Origin: UBA1479 sp040216635
GTDB lineage: Bacteria > Pseudomonadota > Alphaproteobacteria > Rhodospirillales > Casp-alpha2
Direction of reading: 5' to 3'
Length of the DNA stretch: 64,000 bases
Assembly (NCBI GenBank): GCA_040216635.1
Contig: JAVJOU010000019.1
Location: forward strand, 1 to 64,000
Below, piece by piece: positions 32,029 through 40,670 of the stretch. Both the position numbers and the translations under genes were made by a program. Under the pieces are notes generated by a model. That model saw only the letters and a program-made list of their open reading frames with translations. It was not told the origin of the DNA and did no database searches. Numbering within the stretch: the first letter of the stretch is position 1; each line of letters opens with the position of its first letter.

Positions 32029-32889
32029 ATGAAATACGGAGCAAGCCGAGGCGGAAACGTCATCAGTTGGATCGATGGCGAATGGCATGATGAAGAACCC
32101 GCCGTGGCGAAAGCGACCGATCACGCCATGTGGTTGGGATCGGCCGTGTTCGACGGCGCCCGGTCCATCGCCGGAAAAGTCCCCGATCTGGCAGCCCATT
32201 GCGCCCGCGCGATCCGATCCTGCGAGATCATGGGCATGGAATCCGATGTGACGGCCGAGGAAATGGTCGAACTTTGTCACGAAGGTATCCGGCAATTCCC
32301 CGACGATGCCGAACTTTACATCTGCCCCCTGTTCTATCCGTCCGGGGGTTTCGTCGTGCCCGATCCGAAATCGACCCATTTCGTGCTGACGGTCGAAGAA
32401 TCCCCCCTGCCGGACCCCAATGGCTTCAAGGCCTGCCTGTCACCGTTTCGCCGCCCGGCCGCCGATATGGCCCCGACCGAAGCCAAGGCCGCCTGTTTGT
32501 ATCCCAACGTGTCGCGGGCCGTCGCCGATGCCAACCAGCGCGGGTTCGACACCGGCGTGATGCTGGACCCGGACGACGACGTCGCCGAGTTCTCGTCGGC
32601 CAATCTGTTCATGGTCAAAGACGGCGTCGTCCACACACCGGCCATCAACGGCACCTTTCTGAACGGCATCACCCGCCAGCGGGTCATTCAGTTATTGCGG
32701 GATGCCGGGGTCGAGGTCGTGGAACGGGCGATTTCCTATGACGAGTTGTCCGAAGCCGACGAACTGTTCGCCACGGGCAACTATTCCAAGGTTCTGCCCT
32801 GTATCCAGATCGATGACCGCGCCCTGCCCAAAGGCCCGCTGTTCCAGGAAACGCGGGACATGTATTTCAGCTACGCCAACACCTGCTGA
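32029..32889 (+). CDS. Branched-chain amino acid aminotransferase-like class IV PLP protein
   Basis: A fold-type IV aminotransferase of 286 residues. The PLP lysine is K153 in EAKAACLYPN. Other motifs are DHAMWLGSAVFDGARSI at the N-terminus, DTGVMLDPDDDVAEFSSANLFMV, and INGTFLNGITRQRVIQLL (phosphate-binding). IlvE moves amino groups between glutamate and branched 2-oxoacids; D-amino-acid transaminases and 4-amino-4-deoxychorismate lyases share the fold. The EFSSANLF and LNGITR motifs favour an IlvE-like transaminase. AAAGG upstream of ATG 32029 is a likely ribosome-binding site. It is convergent with ubiD, ending four bases from it. Confidence 0.82.
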   Translation: MKYGASRGGNVISWIDGEWHDEEPAVAKATDHAMWLGSAVFDGARSIAGKVPDLAAHCARAIRSCEIMGMESDVTAEEMVELCHEGIRQFPDDAELYICPLFYPSGGFVVPDPKSTHFVLTVEESPLPDPNGFKACLSPFRRPAADMAPTEAKAACLYPNVSRAVADANQRGFDTGVMLDPDDDVAEFSSANLFMVKDGVVHTPAINGTFLNGITRQRVIQLLRDAGVEVVERAISYDELSEADELFATGNYSKVLPCIQIDDRALPKGPLFQETRDMYFSYANTC

Positions 32890-32893
32890 AAGA

Positions 32894-34423
32894 TCATTTC
32901 CAGATCGGTTTGCCCGATCCGGGCAGGCCGTAATCGGCCCATTTGCGGGTCACCTCGTCGATCACATCGTCCGACATGCGGATTTTGCGTCCCCATTCGC
33001 GGTGCGTTTCCGCGCCCATCTTGGCCGTCGCGTCGATCCCCATCTTGCTGCCCAGGCCCGGCTCCGGCGAGGCGAAATCCAGGTAATCGATGGGTGTGTT
33101 TTCGATCATCGTCACGTCGCGCACGGGATCGACGTTGGTCGAGATCGCCCAGATCACGTCGTTCCAATCGCGGGCATTGATGTCGGCATCGACCACGATC
33201 ACGAACTTGGTATAGGTGAATTGGCGCAGATACGACCACACGCCCATCATGATGCGTTTGGAATGACCGGCGTAGGCCTTCTTCATGCTGACCACAGCAA
33301 CGCGGTAGGAACAAGCCTCGGGCGGCAGCCAGAAATCGACCACTTCCGGGAATTGCTGGTGGAACAGGGGCACGAAGACTTCGTTCAGGCCTTCACCCAG
33401 GACCGAGGGTTCGTCCGGCGGGCGGCCCGTATAGGTCGAAAGATAAATCGGGTCCCGGCGCATGGTGATGGCCGAGACCGTGAACACGGGGAACGGCTCG
33501 ACCGAATTGTAGTACCCCGTATGATCGCCGTAGGGGCCTTCGTCGCCGTAATCTTCCAGCGACACGTGACCTTCGATCACGATTTCGGCTTCGGCCGGAA
33601 CCTTGAGCGGGATGGTCTTGCAGTCGACCAGATCGACCCGCTTGCCCCGCAGCATGCCCGCGAACTGGTATTCGGACAGAGTATCCGGCACGGGCGTGAC
33701 GGCCGCCAGGATGGTGCCCGGGTCGGCACCGATCACGGCGGCGGCGGGGATCGGGTCGGGTCGGGTTTCCTTCCACCGGGCGTGGTGCTGAGCGCCGCCC
33801 CGGTGTTTCAGCCAACGCATGATGGTCGTATCCCGGCCCGTCACCTGCATGCGGTAGATGCCCAGGTTGAAGCCGTCGCGTTTATCGCCGCCCTTCTGCC
33901 CCGCTTGCGGCCCTTGCGTCACGACCAAGGGCCAGGTGATCAGGGGGGCGGGCTCGCCGGGCCAGCAGGTCTGGATCGGCAGGGCGCCCAAATCGATCTC
34001 GTCTCCCTGAAGGACGATTTCCTGACAGGGCGCCGATTTCACCGTTTTCGGCTTCATCGCCACCATGGTCTTCAAAAGCGGCAGCATCTCCATGGCTTGC
34101 TTGAGGCTTTCCGGCGGCTCGGGCTGGCGCAAAAAGGCCAAGGTCTCGCCGACCTCGCGCAATTCATGCGGTTCACGCTCCATGCCCCAGGCAACGCGTT
34201 CGACCGTCCCGAACAGGTTGACCAGCACCGGCATGCTGCTTTTGCCGGCCCCCTTGCCGGTCGTCACGTTTTCGAACAGCACGGCCGGGCCGCCCTCGGC
34301 GATCAGGCGGGTCTGGATTTCCGTCATCTCCAATTCCGGCGACACGGGGGCCGTCACGCGCACCAGACGGCCCGCGGGCTCCAGCCGGTTGAAAATGAAA
34401 TCCCTGAGTGATGCATAGGCCAT
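32894..34423 (-). CDS. ubiD: UbiD-family 3-polyprenyl-4-hydroxybenzoate decarboxylase
   Basis: A prenylated-FMN decarboxylase of the ubiquinone pathway. Motifs include AVLFENVTTGKGAGKSSMPVL, IYRMQVTGRDTTIMRWLKHRGG (the prFMN/metal-binding region), AGMLRGKRVDLVDCKTIPL, EIVIEGHVSLEDYGDEGPYGDHTGYY and KFVIVVDADINARDWNDV. The catalytic Glu/Arg/Glu region is present in EGHVSLED and EGPYGD. The start at ATG 34423 (MAYASLRDF) gives 509 residues; a longer frame adds 21 codons without family features. Function needs the flavin prenyltransferase UbiX, which is not in the window. ubiA is about 3 kb away. Confidence 0.9.
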   Translation of the reverse strand: MAYASLRDFIFNRLEPAGRLVRVTAPVSPELEMTEIQTRLIAEGGPAVLFENVTTGKGAGKSSMPVLVNLFGTVERVAWGMEREPHELREVGETLAFLRQPEPPESLKQAMEMLPLLKTMVAMKPKTVKSAPCQEIVLQGDEIDLGALPIQTCWPGEPAPLITWPLVVTQGPQAGQKGGDKRDGFNLGIYRMQVTGRDTTIMRWLKHRGGAQHHARWKETRPDPIPAAAVIGADPGTILAAVTPVPDTLSEYQFAGMLRGKRVDLVDCKTIPLKVPAEAEIVIEGHVSLEDYGDEGPYGDHTGYYNSVEPFPVFTVSAITMRRDPIYLSTYTGRPPDEPSVLGEGLNEVFVPLFHQQFPEVVDFWLPPEACSYRVAVVSMKKAYAGHSKRIMMGVWSYLRQFTYTKFVIVVDADINARDWNDVIWAISTNVDPVRDVTMIENTPIDYLDFASPEPGLGSKMGIDATAKMGAETHREWGRKIRMSDDVIDEVTRKWADYGLPGSGKPIWK

Positions 34424-34700
34424 GGGCGGTTTCCTGGTCGCGGCCCGGTTCGGGCATGGGGCGCCGACGTTAGCGGCTGAATCCATTGGGCAAAAGGCGA
34501 AAATGTCCGGGGCCGGGATGAACAGCCGGGCAATCGCCTTGAGTTGTCATGCAGGACAAAGGCGGATACCCTTTCCCTGCCGATTCATGACATTAACACC
34601 CTATAAAACATCGGTGATGTAGGATTTCGGGGAAGTAATCCGGTAGAGGGGCCGGGTTGCCTCAAGGTACGGCAGGAAGTGGCAATCTCAACGGTGATCG

Positions 34701-36488
34701 ATGTCTGGTGACCTTACCTCCGCGCAGAGCGAGCCGGCGCTGAAGAATTTTCAGCGTCTGATCGATATCGGCATCGCGCTGTCGGCGGAACGGGACATTA
34801 ACCGCCTGATGGAAAAGATTCTTTTGGAAGCCAAGGATCTGACCTCGGCCGACGGCGGAACGCTGTACATCAAAACCGAAGAGGACGCGCTGAAGTTCGA
34901 AATCATGCGCACCGATTCCCTGAACATCGCGCTGGGCGGCACCACCGGCAAGGACATCACCTTTCCACCGATCCGCATGTTCGATCCGGACACGGGCGAA
35001 CCCAATCAGAAAAACATCGCCAGCTACTGCGCGCTGACCGGCGAATCGATCAACATCAAGGACGCCTACGAAGCCGAAAGCTTCGATTTTTCCGGCACCA
35101 AGAAATTCGACGAAGGTACCGGCTACCGGTCCAAATCGTTCCTGACGGTGCCGTTGAAGAACAGCCAGGACGAAATCATCGGCGTTATCCAGCTTCTCAA
35201 TGCCCATGACGACGCCGGAGAGGTCATCGAATTTTCCAAGGAAATCCAACCCCTGGTTGAGGCCCTGGCGTCCCAGGCGGCGGTCGCGCTCGACAATCAG
35301 CAACTGGTCGACGGCCAGAAGAAGCTGCTGGAAAGCTTCATCGAGCTGATCGCATCGGCCATCGATGCCAAGTCGCCCTATACGGGCGGCCACTGTCAGC
35401 GTGTGCCCGAACTGACAAAGATGCTGGCCAAAGCGGCCTGCGAGGAACAGGACGGTCCGTTCAAGGATTTCGCCCTGACCGAGGAACAATGGTACGAGCT
35501 GCATATCGGGGCCTGGCTGCACGATTGCGGCAAGGTCACGACGCCGGAATACGTGGTCGACAAGGCCGTCAAGCTGGAGACCATTTACAACCGTATCCAC
35601 GAAGTGCGCATGCGGTTCGAGGTCATGAAGCGCGAGGCCGAGGTCGAATATTACAAGGCCCTGGCCGAAGGGACCGGTGACCCGGATGCCCTGAAAGCCA
35701 AACTGGATGAAACGCTGGCCAAGCTGGACGACGATTACGAATTCATCGCCAAGGCCAACGTGGGCGACGAGTTCATGGCGCCCGAAGACCAGGAACGCAT
35801 CCGGGCAATCGGCAAGATGCAATACACGCGGACGCTGGACGACCGCCTGGGCCTGTCGTTCGAGGAACGCAAGCGCAAGGACCGCACGCCGCCCAAACCG
35901 CTTCCCGCCAAGGAATACCTGCTGGAAGACCGCGACGATCATGTCGTCTACCGCGATGCCCTGGAACCGGCGGCCCAGCCCGACAATCCGTTCGGCTTCA
36001 AGCTCAACATCCCCGAGCACAAATACAATTTCGGCGAAATCTACAATCTGTGCATCGCCCGCGGCACGTTGACCGAAGAAGAACGCTTCAAGATCAACGA
36101 TCACATCGTGCAGACCATCATCATGTTGGAACAACTGCCGTTTCCCAAGCATCTGAAGCGCGTGCCCGAATACGCCGGCGGCCACCACGAGAAGATGGAC
36201 GGCACGGGCTATCCCCGGAAGCTGACAGAGGAAGAAATGTCCGTGCCCGCGCGCATCATGGCCATCGCCGACATCTTCGAGGCCCTGACCGCCGCAGACA
36301 GGCCCTATAAAGACCCGAAGAAGCTGTCGGCCAGCATCAAGATCATGTCCTTCATGAAAAAAGACGCCCATATCGACGGCGAATTGTTCAAACTGTTCCT
36401 GACCTCGGGCGTGTTCAAGGAATACGCCGACCGGTTCCTGGAGCCCTATCAGATCGACGACGTGGACATTTCCCAATACCTTGAATAA
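34701..36488 (+). CDS. GAF domain / HD-GYP-type phosphodiesterase with a large insert
   Basis: A 595-residue cytoplasmic signalling protein. The N-terminal GAF domain (about 15-190) holds LMEKILLEAKDLTSADGGTLYI and SFLTVPLKNSQDEIIGVIQLLN. The HD-GYP half has H231 in GGHCQRV, H274-D275 in LHDCGKV, H495-H496-E497 and DGTGYP at 500-505, then RIMAIADIFEALTAADRPYK. HD-GYP enzymes hydrolyse cyclic di-GMP. Here DGTGYP stands in for DGSGYP, and about 220 residues, partly charged coiled coil (FEVMKREAEVEYYKALAEG), separate the HD and HHE motifs. That is longer than usual. The GAF domain probably senses a small ligand. No response-receiver domain is present. Confidence 0.88.
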   Translation: MSGDLTSAQSEPALKNFQRLIDIGIALSAERDINRLMEKILLEAKDLTSADGGTLYIKTEEDALKFEIMRTDSLNIALGGTTGKDITFPPIRMFDPDTGEPNQKNIASYCALTGESINIKDAYEAESFDFSGTKKFDEGTGYRSKSFLTVPLKNSQDEIIGVIQLLNAHDDAGEVIEFSKEIQPLVEALASQAAVALDNQQLVDGQKKLLESFIELIASAIDAKSPYTGGHCQRVPELTKMLAKAACEEQDGPFKDFALTEEQWYELHIGAWLHDCGKVTTPEYVVDKAVKLETIYNRIHEVRMRFEVMKREAEVEYYKALAEGTGDPDALKAKLDETLAKLDDDYEFIAKANVGDEFMAPEDQERIRAIGKMQYTRTLDDRLGLSFEERKRKDRTPPKPLPAKEYLLEDRDDHVVYRDALEPAAQPDNPFGFKLNIPEHKYNFGEIYNLCIARGTLTEEERFKINDHIVQTIIMLEQLPFPKHLKRVPEYAGGHHEKMDGTGYPRKLTEEEMSVPARIMAIADIFEALTAADRPYKDPKKLSASIKIMSFMKKDAHIDGELFKLFLTSGVFKEYADRFLEPYQIDDVDISQYLE

Positions 36489-37263
36489 GCCGCTCCCCCC
36501 CGCCGCCACACCTGCCGAACGCCCGCGCCGCCCCCGATCCGTCGCCCGGGCGCTGGCCTATCCCTATGACGTACCGGATTGTTCCTATGTCATTCACGCG
36601 GGCCATGTGCAGCCGATCGCATCGGACGGCGAGCTCCGTGATCTTGCGGGCGACGATTTATCGGATCGTTATCCGGTGATCGCCTGCGGCTCCAACCAGT
36701 CGCCGTCGGCGCTGGCATGGAAATTCTCAAAACCCGAAGACGGCCCCGTGCCGGTCGTGCGTATCCGCCTGCACGATTTCGACACGGTCTATTGCGCCCA
36801 TTTCGCGGGCTATGGCTCCGTGCCCGCGACCCTGCATCCAGCACCCGGCACGGTCGTGACCCTGTTCGTCAATTGGCTGACGGAAAACCAGCTTGCCCAT
36901 ATGCACACGACCGAGACCGGTCGCGGCAATTATGTGTTCGGCGAATTGTCGAACCTGAAGGTCGAACACGAATGCGGCCCCGCCATCGACCGGGCCGGGG
37001 CCTATGTCACGACCCGGGGGGCATTGGCGCTCGACGGCTGCGCCGTGCCTCTGGCCGAGGTCGCCGCCTCGGGCCGCTCCAACCCCGCCCTGCGCCAGCG
37101 CGACCTGATCCAATCCCTGCTGAACCTGCACGGCCGGAACGATACGGTCGAGGCCTTCGTTCAACGCAACATCGATGACGAAGACGAACGCGAGCGCCGC
37201 CAGACCATGCTGGCCATCGACGCCCTGCCCTTCACCTACCCGCACTTCCGCCCACTGGCTTAA
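36481..37263 (+). CDS. Hypothetical protein, possibly gamma-glutamylcyclotransferase-like
   Basis: I do not recognise this 260-residue protein with confidence. YPVIACGSNQSPSALAWKF resembles the YGSN nucleotide/substrate loop of gamma-glutamylcyclotransferase-fold proteins, and RIRLHDFDTVYCAHFAGYGSVPATLHPAPG could be the following beta-barrel strands. The catalytic Glu expected in that fold cannot be placed. The frame begins with TTG 36481, which overlaps the stop of the HD-GYP gene by eight bases, so coupling is likely. No other good start is near. No signal peptide or membrane helix is seen. Confidence 0.55.
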   Translation: MNKPLPPAATPAERPRRPRSVARALAYPYDVPDCSYVIHAGHVQPIASDGELRDLAGDDLSDRYPVIACGSNQSPSALAWKFSKPEDGPVPVVRIRLHDFDTVYCAHFAGYGSVPATLHPAPGTVVTLFVNWLTENQLAHMHTTETGRGNYVFGELSNLKVEHECGPAIDRAGAYVTTRGALALDGCAVPLAEVAASGRSNPALRQRDLIQSLLNLHGRNDTVEAFVQRNIDDEDERERRQTMLAIDALPFTYPHFRPLA

Positions 37264-37404
37264 CCCCCCCGGCGAATCGCCTTACTCCCGGATGCTTTGT
37301 CACCGGGCGTTGCGCCGCACCGGAACCCCACGCACAGCCCCAAAGGCGGGGGATTGAGCCATTCCTCTGTGCAAATTCGGCCCGGACGGGTACCTTTTCC
37401 GTCC

Positions 37405-38742
37405 ATGGAACAACTGCTGTCGGATCTCGCGCTTATCCGCGACGGACTTCTGGATGCGACGGCGGGCCTATGGGTCCCGCTGACGGAAACCGTCGCCACC
37501 ATGCCGACCTGGGCGATCGCCGCCGCCGGGGCCGGTGCCTTGGCGCTGATCGGCGTGCTGCTGTTCGGCGGCCGGCGCCTGCGCACCGGCGAACGCCTGG
37601 ACCGCCCCGACCCCGTACTGCGCACCCAACCCCCGGAGTACGATCCGGCACCCGCGTTTCCTGCCGCCGACCCCGCCCCCGCACCGATGGAACCGGAACC
37701 CCTGCCCGACACCCCGGAAATTCAGGGACTCGCCGAATTATTGGCGGCCAACGGCCTGGATGACGACGCGCGCGAAAGCCGGCTGCGGACATTCGCCGGT
37801 GAATTGGATGATCTCAGATCGCGGCTCAGCACCGTCAGCGCCGGATCGACCGCGGCGGCCCGCCTGCTGCACGATGCGCGGGGCGCCATCGCATCGGGCG
37901 ACATTCAACGCGGCACGGACCTGTTAATCCGTGCCGCCGAAGAAGAAGACACCACCGGCCATAAACACGCCTGGACCGCCGATGTGCACGGCCGCGCCGC
38001 CGCCCTGACCCGCCTGGTGGCGGGCGACCTGATGGCCGCGCGGGGCGATGCGGAGGTCGCCGCGACGCTCTACCGTCTGGCGGCGGACGCGGTGCCCGCC
38101 GACGACAAGGAATTGTCCGTCGAATGCCTGGGCCGCTTGGGCGCCCTGGCCCACGAGCGTGAAGACTTCGCCGCCGCGCGCGAACATTTTGCCGCCGCCC
38201 TGACAACGTTGGAAGACGCCCAAGCCGACGGCCATCCGGACATGGGCGGCATCCTGAACAACCTGGCATTGGCATGCGACCTTGCCGGTGACAATCGGGC
38301 AGCGGAACAGCATTACCAACGCGCCCTTGCCGCCGACGAAGCCGCCTGGGGCGACGATCATCTGAACGTGGCTTCCGTGCTCAACAATCTAGGGCTGTTC
38401 TACCGCCGCCGAGGCAAGACCCAGGCGGCCGAGCCCCTGTTCCGCCGCGCCGTCGCCATCAAGGAAAAACACCTAATGCCGGGCGATGCCTCGCTCGCCT
38501 TGACTCAGGTCAATCTGGCGGCGGCCCTGCGCGCCCTGGGCCGCGAGGAAGACGCCCAGAACCTGGAACGTAGCGCCGGCCTGCCGCCGCCGGAACAGCC
38601 GGAGCCGGATACATCGGAAGAAAACGGCGACGAAGCCGCCTTGGAACCTGATCCGGCAGAAGCGGATTCGCCCGCCGAAGAACATGACGGCGCCGTGGAA
38701 CCCGCGACGGAAACCACGCAACGGCCCGCCCCGGCCGGTTGA
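37405..38742 (+). CDS. Membrane-anchored tetratricopeptide-repeat protein
   Basis: A 445-residue protein with one transmembrane helix at about residues 36-55 (AIAAAGAGALALIGVLLFGG). A proline-rich linker and then TPR units follow: LFRRAVAIKEKHLMPGDASLAL, NNLALACDLAGDNRAAEQHYQRA, NNLGLFYRRRGKTQAAEPLF and others. These are of the kinesin-light-chain/FlgM-like TPR_12 type. The C-terminal 70 residues are acidic and low in complexity. ATG 37405 is chosen over the longer frame because it directly precedes a normal N-terminus. It probably scaffolds protein interactions at the inner membrane. Partners are not evident. Confidence 0.75.
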   Translation: MEQLLSDLALIRDGLLDATAGLWVPLTETVATMPTWAIAAAGAGALALIGVLLFGGRRLRTGERLDRPDPVLRTQPPEYDPAPAFPAADPAPAPMEPEPLPDTPEIQGLAELLAANGLDDDARESRLRTFAGELDDLRSRLSTVSAGSTAAARLLHDARGAIASGDIQRGTDLLIRAAEEEDTTGHKHAWTADVHGRAAALTRLVAGDLMAARGDAEVAATLYRLAADAVPADDKELSVECLGRLGALAHEREDFAAAREHFAAALTTLEDAQADGHPDMGGILNNLALACDLAGDNRAAEQHYQRALAADEAAWGDDHLNVASVLNNLGLFYRRRGKTQAAEPLFRRAVAIKEKHLMPGDASLALTQVNLAAALRALGREEDAQNLERSAGLPPPEQPEPDTSEENGDEAALEPDPAEADSPAEEHDGAVEPATETTQRPAPAG

Positions 38743-38859
38743 CGTGGCGTCACCCTTTTCCCCGGTTCTTAAATCTGTATAGTCGGCCATCCCTTTAGAG
38801 GCGTAATTCGTCGCCGAGGCCTCATGGTTGAGGCCCGTTCGCGATTTACCGCCGCCGCC

Positions 38860-38942
38860 CGAAGGCAAGGACCAGGCGGTGAAGGGGCATATCCCACCGT
38901 CGGCAATGGCGTCGGCGGACGCTCGAAGGCAAGGACCAAGCG
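38860..38942 (+). repeat. Imperfect 19-base direct repeat spanning the cbiX translation start region
   Basis: CGAAGGCAAGGACCAAGCG at 38924-38942 ends just before the cbiX ATG and includes its likely ribosome-binding site (AAGGA). The copy at 38860-38878 differs at two positions (C for T-adjacent context at its first base and G for A in CCAGGCG) and lies 64 bases upstream. The function is unknown; it may be a small duplication. Confidence 0.45.
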
Positions 38943-38943
38943 A

Positions 38944-39993
38944 ATGACCAATCTATCCGACACGGCCGGAAAAACCGGCATCATGATCTGTGGCCACGGC
39001 AGCCGCGACCAAGGCGCCGTCGATGAATTCGGCACCCTGGCGGGCCATTTGGCCAAACGGTTTCCCGACTATGAAGTCGAAAGCGGGTTCCTGGAATTCG
39101 CCACGCCCGTCCTGCGCACGGGCCTGGACAAGCTGCGCGACCGCGGCGTGGAACGCATCATCTGCGTGCCCGGCATGCTGTTCGCCGCCGGCCATGTGAA
39201 GAACGACCTGCCGTCGGAAATCAACGCCTTCGCCCATGCCCACCCGGACCTGGACGTGCGCTTCGGGCGCGAACTGGCGATCGACGCCAAGCTTCTGCGC
39301 GCCGCCCAGATCCGCATCGAACAGGCCGAAGCCGAAGCCAACAAATCCGCCGAGGTTTCCCGCGCCGACACATTGCTGATGGTGGTCGGGCGCGGCACCA
39401 ATGATTCCGACGCCAATTCCAACGTCAACAAGGTCGCCCGCATGCTGTGGGAAGGCATGGATTTCGGCTGGGCCGAAGTCAGCTATTCCGGCGTCGCCTA
39501 CCCCTTGGTCGACGAAGGCATGAACAAAGCGGTGAAACTGGGCTTCAAACGGATCATCGTGTTTCCCTATTTCCTGTTCACCGGCATCCTGGTCAACCGC
39601 ATCTACCGCTGGGCCGACGAATGCGCCGAAGCCCATCCCGATGTCGAGGTCGTCAAGGCAAGCTACCTCAATGACCATGAAGATCTGATCGACTGTTTCG
39701 CCGATCGGATCGAGGAAGTCCTGGTCGGCGACAACAAGATGAATTGCCTGCTGTGCAAATACCGCGAACAGATCATCGGTTATGAAGACGAAGTCGGCGC
39801 CCCCCAGGTCGGCCATCACCATCATGTGGTCGGAATCGGCACGGACGGCCACGGCGCCGAAGATCACGGCGTGCACCACGGCAAGCACGGCCATCACCAT
39901 CACGGCCACGGTCACCACCACGGGCATGATCACGGGCACGACCATGCACATGATCACGGCCCGTCCAAGTCACCTGAAAAAACCGACGGCTGA
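38944..39993 (+). CDS. cbiX: Sirohydrochlorin cobaltochelatase with a His-rich C-terminal tail
   Basis: CbiX inserts cobalt into sirohydrochlorin, the entry step of the cobalt-early corrin pathway. The N-terminal motif IMICGHGSRDQGAVDEF holds the catalytic His (H18), and the second half has VAYPLVDEGMNKAVKLGFKRI and VFPYFLFTGILVNRI. NCLLCKYREQ (C268, C271) could bind metal or an Fe-S centre. The last 60 or so residues contain about 23 histidines in HGHDHAHDHG-type runs, a metal-storage tail known in some CbiX and CobW-like proteins. ATG 38944 is the first start with a good Shine-Dalgarno. It opens the plus-strand corrin arm. Confidence 0.9.
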   Translation: MTNLSDTAGKTGIMICGHGSRDQGAVDEFGTLAGHLAKRFPDYEVESGFLEFATPVLRTGLDKLRDRGVERIICVPGMLFAAGHVKNDLPSEINAFAHAHPDLDVRFGRELAIDAKLLRAAQIRIEQAEAEANKSAEVSRADTLLMVVGRGTNDSDANSNVNKVARMLWEGMDFGWAEVSYSGVAYPLVDEGMNKAVKLGFKRIIVFPYFLFTGILVNRIYRWADECAEAHPDVEVVKASYLNDHEDLIDCFADRIEEVLVGDNKMNCLLCKYREQIIGYEDEVGAPQVGHHHHVVGIGTDGHGAEDHGVHHGKHGHHHHGHGHHHGHDHGHDHAHDHGPSKSPEKTDG

Positions 39994-40010
39994 CGGGACC
40001 GGGACCGGTG

Positions 40011-40670
40011 ATGTTCGATTACATCCGCGATCCGGCGGAAATCTACCGCCGTTCCTTCGCCGCCATCGAGGCGGAGACGGACCTTTCGCGGTTCGACCAC
40101 GGCGACCGTGCCCTTGCCCTGCGCCTGATCCATGCCTGCGGCATGACCGATATCGCGAATGACCTGGTGATGTCCGGCAGCCCGGCGCGGGCCGGCGCGG
40201 CGGCGCTGGCGAACGGGGCCGCCATCCTGGTCGATGCGGAAATGGTCGCCCGCGGCATCATCGCCGGCCGCCTGCCCAGGGACAACAAGGTGATCTGCAC
40301 CTTGAACAACGACGGTGTGCGGGATCGCGCCGGGGCCATGGGCACGACCCGCTCCGCCGCCGCGGTCGATGACTGGCTGCCTAATTTGGACGGGGCCGTC
40401 GTCGCCATCGGCAACGCCCCCACGGCCCTTTTCCGGTTGTTGGAATTACTGGCCGAAGGTGCGCCCCGCCCGGCAGCCATCCTGGGTTTTCCCGTGGGCT
40501 TCATCGGGGCGGCGGAATCCAAGCAGGCTCTGATCGATCACGCCGACGGCATTCCCTTTGCCACCCTTTCGGGGCGGCGGGGCGGCAGTGCCATGGCGGC
40601 GGCGGCGATCAACGCGCTTTGCCCCAATCCCGAACAAGCCCATCAACAAGGCGAGGTCCGCAATGGATAG
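40011..40670 (+). CDS. cobH: Precorrin-8X / cobalt-precorrin-8 methylmutase
   Basis: This enzyme moves a methyl group from C11 to C12 to give hydrogenobyrinic or cobyrinic acid. Motifs are DPAEIYRRSFAAIEAETD, RLIHACGMTDIANDLVMS (the catalytic-His region), AILVDAEMVARGI, AMGTTRSAAAVD, VVAIGNAPTALFRLLEL and PVGFIGAAESKQALI. The length of 219 residues is normal. The start is ATG 40011, with a GTG directly before it. It is named CbiC in the cobalt-early pathway, which the neighbours favour. The stop overlaps the next gene by eight bases. Confidence 0.93.
   Translation: MFDYIRDPAEIYRRSFAAIEAETDLSRFDHGDRALALRLIHACGMTDIANDLVMSGSPARAGAAALANGAAILVDAEMVARGIIAGRLPRDNKVICTLNNDGVRDRAGAMGTTRSAAAVDDWLPNLDGAVVAIGNAPTALFRLLELLAEGAPRPAAILGFPVGFIGAAESKQALIDHADGIPFATLSGRRGGSAMAAAAINALCPNPEQAHQQGEVRNG

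Noticed and set aside
34662..36509. A 615-codon minus-strand frame over the GAF/HD-GYP gene
   Set aside because: The plus strand holds the complete HD, HHE and DGTGYP motifs; the minus frame has none and is its mirror.
38743..38943. A cobalamin riboswitch before cbiX
   Set aside because: The conserved GCCACTG box and flanking B12-box sequence of cobalamin riboswitches are not present in this spacer.
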